Source of the DNA: Acidovorax sp. sic0104
GTDB lineage: Bacteria; Pseudomonadota; Gammaproteobacteria; Burkholderiales; Burkholderiaceae_C
Assembly: GCF_019219095.1 (NCBI RefSeq)
Contig: NZ_JAHUWH010000006.1
Location: 62,001 to 126,000 of the forward strand
Direction: 5' to 3'
Length of the DNA stretch: 64,000 nucleotides
The notes under the pieces are model-generated. The model did not search any database. It saw nothing but the letters and a program-made list of their open reading frames with translations, and was not told the DNA's origin. The position numbers and the translations under genes are program-made. This document shows, in pieces, positions 58,379-64,000 of this stretch (positions are counted from its first letter, which is position 1; the number at the start of each line of letters is the position of its first letter).

Positions 58379-60985
58379 GTGACAGAAACCAATCCCACGT
58401 TCACCGTTATGGCCGCGCCTTGTGACGCTATGACAGTCATAGCGAAAAGCGATCAGTGCGCGCTCTTGTGGAAGCGTGTTCTGGACCAGGTCGCGCGCCA
58501 TATTGCGCAGTGCGGCGCCCACCCCGCACGCACCGTGGTGCTGGTGCCGTACGCCCAGCTCATGCCCTGGGCGCAGCGCTACTGGGGCGTGGAGCACCCC
58601 GATGGCTTTGCGCCCCGGTTCGAAACCACGCGCAACTGGGCGCGGCAACTTGCGGCTTTTGTGCCCCAGGGGGATGACCTGGCCGGCGATGTGGCGCGTG
58701 ACACGTTGACGGCACGCCTGTTGCTGGACCGTGTGGGTTTGTCCGCGCAGCGCGATGTGCTGGCCGCTGCGCTGCAGGAGGCCGCCGCCCAACTGGCCCC
58801 AGCGGTGGCTGCCGTCCCGCCCGCGCAACGAGAGGCCTGGGGTCAGCAGGCGCGCAGCCTTCTGCCGCAGGCGGACGAAGGTTCGGCGCTGCGCTACGAG
58901 TCCGTGGTCGCGCGCATCGCGCTTGAGTGGGTGCTGGCCTCGCGCCACGCCACGGACGTGCTGTTTGAGCCCGGCGTGGCGCGTTCCGTCGATGCCCTGG
59001 TGCTCTTGCCCGGGTTCCAGCCCGATGGCCTGGCGCAGTCGCTGCAGGCGCACTGGGGCGCCAGGGCCGTGGCACTCTCCCTGCGGGATGCGGGTGAGCC
59101 TGCGCAGGCCGAAGGGCAGCGCCATGTGGCTCTGCATGCGGCGCAGGACGCTGAGGACGAAGCACAGCGCGCGGCAGCCTGCGTGCTGGCCCATCTGGCT
59201 GCGGGGCGCGTCCCCGTCGCCTTGGCCGCCAACGACCGCGCGCTGACCCGTCGCATCGGGGCTCACCTGGCCAGCAGCGGAGTCGCGGTGCGTGACGAAA
59301 ACGGCTGGACTCTGTCGACCACGCGGGGGGCGGCTCGCTTGATGGCGGCGTTGACCGCCAGCGCGTGGGACGCGACCTCCGATCAGGTGCTGGACTGGCT
59401 CAAGCACGTGCCCCGTGCCGACGAGCGCGTGCTGGCGCGGCTGGAGCGTGCGCTGCGCAAGGCGTCGATGGCATCGTGGTCGCAGGTGGCTCAGCACGGC
59501 TGGGACGGCCAGCCCGATGTGGCGGCTCTGGTGGCGCAGGCACAGTCCTGGCGCGACAGCCTGCGCGCCGCGCGCGCATTGCCCCAGTGGCTGCAGGCCC
59601 TGCGCACCTTGCTGGTTGGCAACGGGCAGTGGCAGGTGCTGGAGGACGACGCCGCCGGCGAACGCGTGCTGTCCTCTCTGCGCCTGCAGGCCGGACAGGA
59701 GGCGGAACTCGATGGCTGGGGCGATGGCGCGGGCCGCCGCATGTCGCTGGCCGAATTCACGCGCTGGGCCAACGAGGTGCTGGAAGCCGCGCGGTACGTC
59801 CCCACCCAGGCGGGCGACGCGCCCGTGGTGGTGTTGCCCATGCCCCAGTTGCTGGCGCGCCCCTTTGCGGCGCTGGTACTGCCCGGTTGCGACGAAAAGC
59901 GCCTGCAGGCCGCTCCCGAGCCTGCGGGCGAATGGACGCAGGCGCAGCGCGAAGCCTGGGGCCTGCCCACGCGCGCGTCGATGGAGGCGGCCCAGCGCGC
60001 AGCCTGGCAGCACGCCCTGCAGACCCCGGCCGTGGACGTGCTGTGGCGTACCGGCGACGAAGGCGGCGAGCCCCTGCTCGCCAGCCCGCTGGTGCTGGCG
60101 CTGCGCCTGGACGGCGCCGCGCAGGCCGGTGCCGATACACGCACGCAGCGCACCGTGGACGCAGCCCCGACGGCACGGCCCTTGCCCCGGGGCGATCGGC
60201 TGCCCGTGTTGCGGCTGTCTTCCACCGCGTATTCCGACCTGCGGCACTGCCCGTATCGTTTCTTCGCGCTGCGCCAACTGGGCTTGCAGGAGGCCGATGA
60301 GCTGGCCGCCGAAGTGGACAAGCGCGACTTCGGCAACTGGCTGCACGCGGTGCTGCAGCACTTTCACGAGGCCCTGCTGGCCGACCCTGCGCGGGACCTG
60401 TCCGAGCGCGTGCTGCGCATGGACGCGGCGGCCCAGGCCGTGACGCGCGCCCAGGCGTTGGGGGAGGGCGACTTCCTGCCCTTCGCCGCAGGCTGGCCGC
60501 AGGTGCGTGACGGCTACCTTCGCTGGCTGGCCCGGCATGAAGAGTCGGGCGCATCTTTTCGCCAGGCCGAGCTGCGCGCCACCCAGCCGCTGGGCAGCCT
60601 GGAGCTTGTGGGCACGCTAGACCGCGTGGACGCAGTGCCAGCGCACGACGAATCCACCACGCTCGTCATCGACTACAAGACAGAAAGCGATAGCGTGACA
60701 CGAAAGCGCGTCCAGTCCGGCGCCGAAGACACCCAACTTGCGTTCTACGCCGCGCTCCTCAGCCACGACACGCTGCGTGCCGCCTACGTGAACGTTGGCG
60801 AGCGGGGCGAGACGCAGATGCACGAGCAGGAAGACGTGGTGCACCTGCGCGAGCTGCTGGTCGAGGGCATCCAGCACGACTTCGAGCGCATCGCCGCGGG
60901 CGATCCGATGCCAGCTCTGGGCGAGGGCATGGTGTGCGACTACTGCGCTGCACGCGGGCTGTGCCGCAAAGATTTCTGGAAATGA
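58379..60985 (+). CDS. AddB-like PD-(D/E)XK nuclease, helicase-nuclease subunit
   Basis: Second subunit of an AddAB-type double-strand break resection enzyme; 868 residues. The N-terminal region is an inactive helicase-like scaffold without a Walker A. The C-terminal RecB-type nuclease has LVIDYKTES and the iron-sulfur cysteines: one in LRHCPYRFF and three in [12 protein letters not shown] (C-x2-C-x5-C). GTG at 58379 is the start proposed; ATG at 58409 is an alternative. A repeat copy lies at codons about 16-33. It overlaps the addA-like gene by 4 bp (ATGA). Confidence 0.88.
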   Translation: MTETNPTFTVMAAPCDAMTVIAKSDQCALLWKRVLDQVARHIAQCGAHPARTVVLVPYAQLMPWAQRYWGVEHPDGFAPRFETTRNWARQLAAFVPQGDDLAGDVARDTLTARLLLDRVGLSAQRDVLAAALQEAAAQLAPAVAAVPPAQREAWGQQARSLLPQADEGSALRYESVVARIALEWVLASRHATDVLFEPGVARSVDALVLLPGFQPDGLAQSLQAHWGARAVALSLRDAGEPAQAEGQRHVALHAAQDAEDEAQRAAACVLAHLAAGRVPVALAANDRALTRRIGAHLASSGVAVRDENGWTLSTTRGAARLMAALTASAWDATSDQVLDWLKHVPRADERVLARLERALRKASMASWSQVAQHGWDGQPDVAALVAQAQSWRDSLRAARALPQWLQALRTLLVGNGQWQVLEDDAAGERVLSSLRLQAGQEAELDGWGDGAGRRMSLAEFTRWANEVLEAARYVPTQAGDAPVVVLPMPQLLARPFAALVLPGCDEKRLQAAPEPAGEWTQAQREAWGLPTRASMEAAQRAAWQHALQTPAVDVLWRTGDEGGEPLLASPLVLALRLDGAAQAGADTRTQRTVDAAPTARPLPRGDRLPVLRLSSTAYSDLRHCPYRFFALRQLGLQEADELAAEVDKRDFGNWLHAVLQHFHEALLADPARDLSERVLRMDAAAQAVTRAQALGEGDFLPFAAGWPQVRDGYLRWLARHEESGASFRQAELRATQPLGSLELVGTLDRVDAVPAHDESTTLVIDYKTESDSVTRKRVQSGAEDTQLAFYAALLSHDTLRAAYVNVGERGETQMHEQEDVVHLRELLVEGIQHDFERIAAGDPMPALGEGMVCDYCAARGLCRKDFWK
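58426..58475 (+). repeat. Dispersed repeat copy E, near the start of the addB-like gene
   Basis: Reads CGCTATGACAGTCATAGC, then GAAAAGCGATCAGTGCGCGC. The first 18 bp fit the element well and form a palindrome-like stem; the second part matches less and needs a small gap. Confidence 0.45.
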
Positions 60986-63900
60986 CTGAACAAGCCGCCT
61001 ACGAACACAACGGCCAGCCCATATCGCGCGAGGGCTTTTACGCCATTGCCTGCGACCCGCAGCGCAGTGTGGCTGTGGAGGCCTGCGCGGGTGCGGGCAA
61101 GACCTGGATGCTGGTCTCGCGCATGCTGCGCGCGCTGCTCGACGGCTGCGCGCCGCACGAGATACTGGCCATCACCTTCACCAAGAAGGCGGCCGGCGAA
61201 ATGCGCCAGCGCCTGCAGGAATGGCTGGAGGACTTCTCCCACCGCCCGCTGGACGAGCTGACCCGCGAGCTGGTTGCAAGGGGAATCAGTCCCGAGCGCG
61301 CGCTGGACAAGCGCGAGGCGCTACAAAATCTATACCGTCAGATGCTGGCCAGCGGCCGCCCCGTGCAGATCCGCACCTTCCACAGCTGGTTTGCGGCGCT
61401 GCTGGGCACGGCCCCGCTGGCGCTGCTGCAGTCGCAGGGCCTGCCCGCGCACTTCGAGCTGCTGGAGGACGATGCCGAGGCCGTGCGCGAGGTCTGGAGC
61501 CCTTTCCTGCAGGCCGTGGCCGACAGCCCCGGTCTCAAGGCCGACTACGAAGCCGTGGTGGAGCAGCATGGCCGCTCGCAGACGCACAAGGCCCTGGCGG
61601 CGGCGCTGGCCAAGCGGGTGGAGTTCGACCTCGCTGATGCGGCGGGCGTGGTGGATGCCTCTGTGCCGCCTTTCCAGGCCGCATACCCCGACCTTGCGGG
61701 CTGCGCCGAGCCCGCCGACGCGCTGCAGGGCGACGCGTGCCGCCAGCGCTGGCTGGCCCACGCCAAGGCGTTGGGGGCCGAGGCCAACAAGACACCGCAG
61801 AAGGCCGCAGACGCCATCGTCGATGCATTCGCCTGCACCGACCTGAACGAGCGGCTGGACATGCTGCGCAAGGCGCTGTTCGTGGCCAAGGAAGACCGGC
61901 TGTCCAAGAACCTTGAGAAGTTCCCCGCCGCGCAAGAGGCCGAGCCCGAGCTGCAGCGCCTGCTCGTGGCGCGCCGCCAGCACGCGGCCTGGCAGCACCA
62001 GCAGCGCATGGCGCGCCTGGCGCGCCGCCTGATCGCCGAGTTCGCGGCCGTGAAGAATCAGCACGGCTGGGTGGACATGAACGACGTGGAGCGCACCGCG
62101 CTGGTCATGCTGTCCGACCCCATCCTGTCGGGCTGGGTGCAGGAGCGGCTCGATGCCCGCGTGCGCCACCTGCTGGTCGATGAATTCCAGGACACCAACC
62201 CGCTGCAATGGCAGGCCCTGCACGCCTGGCTGTCGGGCTACGCGGGCTCGGGCGGCGGCGCCACGGCGCCCAGCGTGTTCATCGTGGGCGACCCCAAGCA
62301 GAGCATCTACCGCTTTCGCCGGGCCGAGCCGCAGGTGTTCATCGCGGCGCAGGCCTTTGTGCGCAACGGCCTAGCGGGCGACCTGCTCAGCTGCGACCAC
62401 ACCCGCCGCAACGCCACGGGCGTGATCGCCGCGGTGAACCACGTGATGGGCACGGCCCAGGCCCAGCACGAAACCATCGGCTTTCGCGACCACACCACCG
62501 AATCGAGAGACCCCGGCTCCCTGCTGTGCCTGCCGGCCATCCTGCCGCCGCAAGCCGACGGTAGCCCAGGGGCAGGCATCGACCCTCTGGCCTGGCGCGA
62601 CAGCCTGACCGAGCCGCGCCACGAGGCCGAGGAAACCCAGCGCATGCGCGAATGCACCCAGGCCGCCGCCTGGGTGGCCGCGCAGATCGCCCGGGGAACG
62701 CCCCCGAACGAAGTGCTGGTGCTGGCCCGCAAGCGCGACCGCCTGGCCGCGATGCAGGACGCCCTGCGCGCCCTGCACCTGCCGTGCGTGCAGCCGGAAA
62801 AAGCCGATCTGTTCGACGCGCCCGAGGTACAGGACATCGTGGCGCTGCTGGACGCGCTGGTGTCCACCGGGCACGACCTGTCTCTTGCGCGTGCGCTGCG
62901 CTCGCCGCTGTTTCGCCTTCCTGACGACGCACTGGTGGCGCTGGCCCTGCTGCGCCGCCAGCCCGAGCATGCTGCCACCAGCTGGTTCGATTTGCTACAA
63001 AAAACAGAGCTATTGACGACCGAATATCAAGCTATAGGGCCTGTTTTGATGCAATACAAGGCCTGGGTGGACAGCCTGCCGCCGCATGATGCGCTGCACG
63101 CCATCTACCAGCACGGCGACGTGCTCGCGCGCTTCGCGGCCGCAGCGCCCGCCACGCAGCGCATGACGGTGCAGGTCAACCTGCGCGCGCTGCTGTCGGC
63201 CGCGCTGCAGCATGACGGCGGGCGCTACCTCACGCCCTATGCGTTTGTGCGGGCCATGAAGCGCGGCGGTGTGCGCGCCCCGGGCCGTGCCGATGCGCAG
63301 GCCATCCGGCTGCTGACCGTGCACGGCGCCAAGGGGTTGGAAGCGCACTGCGTGCTGCTGCTGGACACCGACACCCGCCCTCAGAAGGCCGAGACCATGG
63401 GCGTGCTGGTGGACTGGCCCGGTGAACAGACGGCGCCCACCGGCTTTGTCTTCCTGGCCAGCGAATCGAGCCCCCCGCCCAGCGCGGTCGATGCGCTCGC
63501 CACCGAGCAACAGGCCCGCCAGCGTGAAGAGCTGAACATGCTCTACGTGGCCATGACGCGCGCCAAGCACTGCCTGGCCATGTCGTCGGTGCAGCCCGCC
63601 ACGTCGGCGCCCGGCAGCTGGTGGAGCCGCCTCGCGCCCCTGATGGAAGAGGTGGATGTGGCGGGCGTGCCTGGCGTGCCGGTGGGTGGTGTGCAGGAGG
63701 GCGTTGGCCAGGCCGGGGAGGCCGACGACGCTGGACGCGGCGCCGCAACGCCCGCCGCTTTCAGGCTCGCAGAGCTGCAGCGCGTGCCCGATGCGCTGCG
63801 CATGCCGGCAGCCGCCGCCATGGCTGCATCCCCGGGCAGCGCTGTGGACCTGGAGCACGGTGCCGCCACGCCCTCCACCCCCGCCTCGCGCCTGGGCGAG

Positions 63901-64000
63901 GCCATGCACCAGTTGCTCGAACAAACCGGCGTGGCCGGCGCACCGCTGGCAGAGCTGCGCGAGCAGGGCTGGCCGGCCACCCGCGTGGCCCGCCTGGCGC
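60982..64000 (+). CDS. AddA/RecB-like UvrD-type helicase (3' end beyond window)
   Basis: ATP-driven DNA helicase subunit of the AddAB-type complex. About 1006 residues are visible. Walker A is VEACAGAGKTWMLVSR, motif Ia AITFTKKAAGEM, Walker B HLLVDEFQDTNPLQW, motif III VFIVGDPKQSIYRFR, motif V LLTVHGAKGLE and motif VI LNMLYVAMTRAKH. The nuclease domain expected at the C-terminus lies past the window. The start overlaps the previous stop (ATGA). A repeat copy encodes residues about 671-687. Confidence 0.94.
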   Translation, partial: MTEQAAYEHNGQPISREGFYAIACDPQRSVAVEACAGAGKTWMLVSRMLRALLDGCAPHEILAITFTKKAAGEMRQRLQEWLEDFSHRPLDELTRELVARGISPERALDKREALQNLYRQMLASGRPVQIRTFHSWFAALLGTAPLALLQSQGLPAHFELLEDDAEAVREVWSPFLQAVADSPGLKADYEAVVEQHGRSQTHKALAAALAKRVEFDLADAAGVVDASVPPFQAAYPDLAGCAEPADALQGDACRQRWLAHAKALGAEANKTPQKAADAIVDAFACTDLNERLDMLRKALFVAKEDRLSKNLEKFPAAQEAEPELQRLLVARRQHAAWQHQQRMARLARRLIAEFAAVKNQHGWVDMNDVERTALVMLSDPILSGWVQERLDARVRHLLVDEFQDTNPLQWQALHAWLSGYAGSGGGATAPSVFIVGDPKQSIYRFRRAEPQVFIAAQAFVRNGLAGDLLSCDHTRRNATGVIAAVNHVMGTAQAQHETIGFRDHTTESRDPGSLLCLPAILPPQADGSPGAGIDPLAWRDSLTEPRHEAEETQRMRECTQAAAWVAAQIARGTPPNEVLVLARKRDRLAAMQDALRALHLPCVQPEKADLFDAPEVQDIVALLDALVSTGHDLSLARALRSPLFRLPDDALVALALLRRQPEHAATSWFDLLQKTELLTTEYQAIGPVLMQYKAWVDSLPPHDALHAIYQHGDVLARFAAAAPATQRMTVQVNLRALLSAALQHDGGRYLTPYAFVRAMKRGGVRAPGRADAQAIRLLTVHGAKGLEAHCVLLLDTDTRPQKAETMGVLVDWPGEQTAPTGFVFLASESSPPPSAVDALATEQQARQREELNMLYVAMTRAKHCLAMSSVQPATSAPGSWWSRLAPLMEEVDVAGVPGVPVGGVQEGVGQAGEADDAGRGAATPAAFRLAELQRVPDALRMPAAAAMAASPGSAVDLEHGAATPSTPASRLGEAMHQLLEQTGVAGAPLAELREQGWPATRVARLA
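62993..63041 (+). repeat. Dispersed repeat copy D, inside the addA-like gene
   Basis: Reads TGCTACAAAAAACAGAGC, then TATTGACGACCGAATAT, then CAAGCTATAGGGCC. It is visibly A+T-richer than the surrounding gene and encodes LLQKTELLTTEYQAIGP in frame. Confidence 0.7.

Noticed and set aside
57857..60538. Long open frame antisense to the addB-like gene, running into trxA
   Set aside because: Composition artefact; its end merges with a frame-shifted reading of trxA.
58379..60985. Calling the helicase-nuclease pair recB/recC
   Set aside because: The first protein has a C-terminal nuclease with iron-sulfur cysteines and no recD is visible, which fits AddAB better; exact subtype left open.
61319..61360. 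Possible further repeat copy early in the addA-like gene (CGCTACAAAATCTATA)
   Set aside because: The second block has the wrong length and lacks the CAAGCG core.

Overview
The window is a stretch of GC-rich chromosome from a betaproteobacterium, most likely Burkholderiales, family Comamonadaceae (Acidovorax-like). The evidence is the gene order rpsB-tsf-pyrH-frr-uppS-cdsA-dxr-rseP-bamA-skp-lpxD-fabZ-lpxA-lpxB-rnhB, the order carA-carB-greA-yhbY-rlmE-ftsH-folP-glmM, and a dispersed ~50-bp repeat that I recall from Comamonadaceae genomes (recollection, not searched). No tRNA, rRNA, CRISPR array, insertion sequence or prophage gene was seen.

Layout. (1) 1-1241: 3' part of an amidase on the minus strand. 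(2) 1250-16648: one long plus-strand run for translation (rpsB, tsf, frr), UMP synthesis (pyrH), isoprenoid and phospholipid precursors (uppS, cdsA, dxr), envelope assembly (rseP, bamA, skp), lipid A synthesis (lpxD, fabZ, lpxA, lpxB), then rnhB and a TrmH-type RNA methyltransferase. (3) 16783-17598: an unknown secreted protein. (4) 17904-23905: carA, an unknown 140-residue gene, carB, greA with a structured leader, and a DUF4149 membrane protein. (5) 23985-25243: yhbY and a coupled glycosyltransferase-like gene on the minus strand, divergent from rlmE. (6) 25347-32266: rlmE, ftsH, folP, glmM, a GNAT gene and an orphan amino-acid binding protein. (7) 32455-37830: two adjacent membrane or soluble GGDEF-EAL proteins on the minus strand. 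(8) 38028-52704: a phosphate-starvation island. It holds an OlsB-like acyltransferase, a PlcP-like metallophosphatase and an Agt-like glycosyltransferase; then ppk, sixA, a Lys/Ala/Pro-rich ribbon-helix-helix-like protein and ppx; then pstSCAB-phoU-phoBR. (9) 52721-58320, minus strand: MATE transporter, ArnT-like membrane protein, rpmE2, rho, trxA. (10) 58379-64000: addB-like and addA-like helicase-nuclease genes, the latter cut by the window end.

The phosphate region fits together. Direct-repeat Pho boxes with 11-bp spacing precede the lipid operon (37897-37936), ppk (40814-40831, with an extra half-site at 40802) and pstS (45882-45899). A weaker reverse-oriented one faces ppx. The inferred picture is that PhoR-PhoB, encoded at the end of the pst operon, drives phosphate import, polyphosphate turnover and replacement of phospholipids by ornithine lipids and glycolipids.

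The most unusual signal is the dispersed repeat. Eight related copies were found. Seven lie inside genes (dxr, lpxB, trmH, folP, the MATE gene, addB, addA), in both orientations and without breaking the reading frames. One is intergenic (32349-32398).
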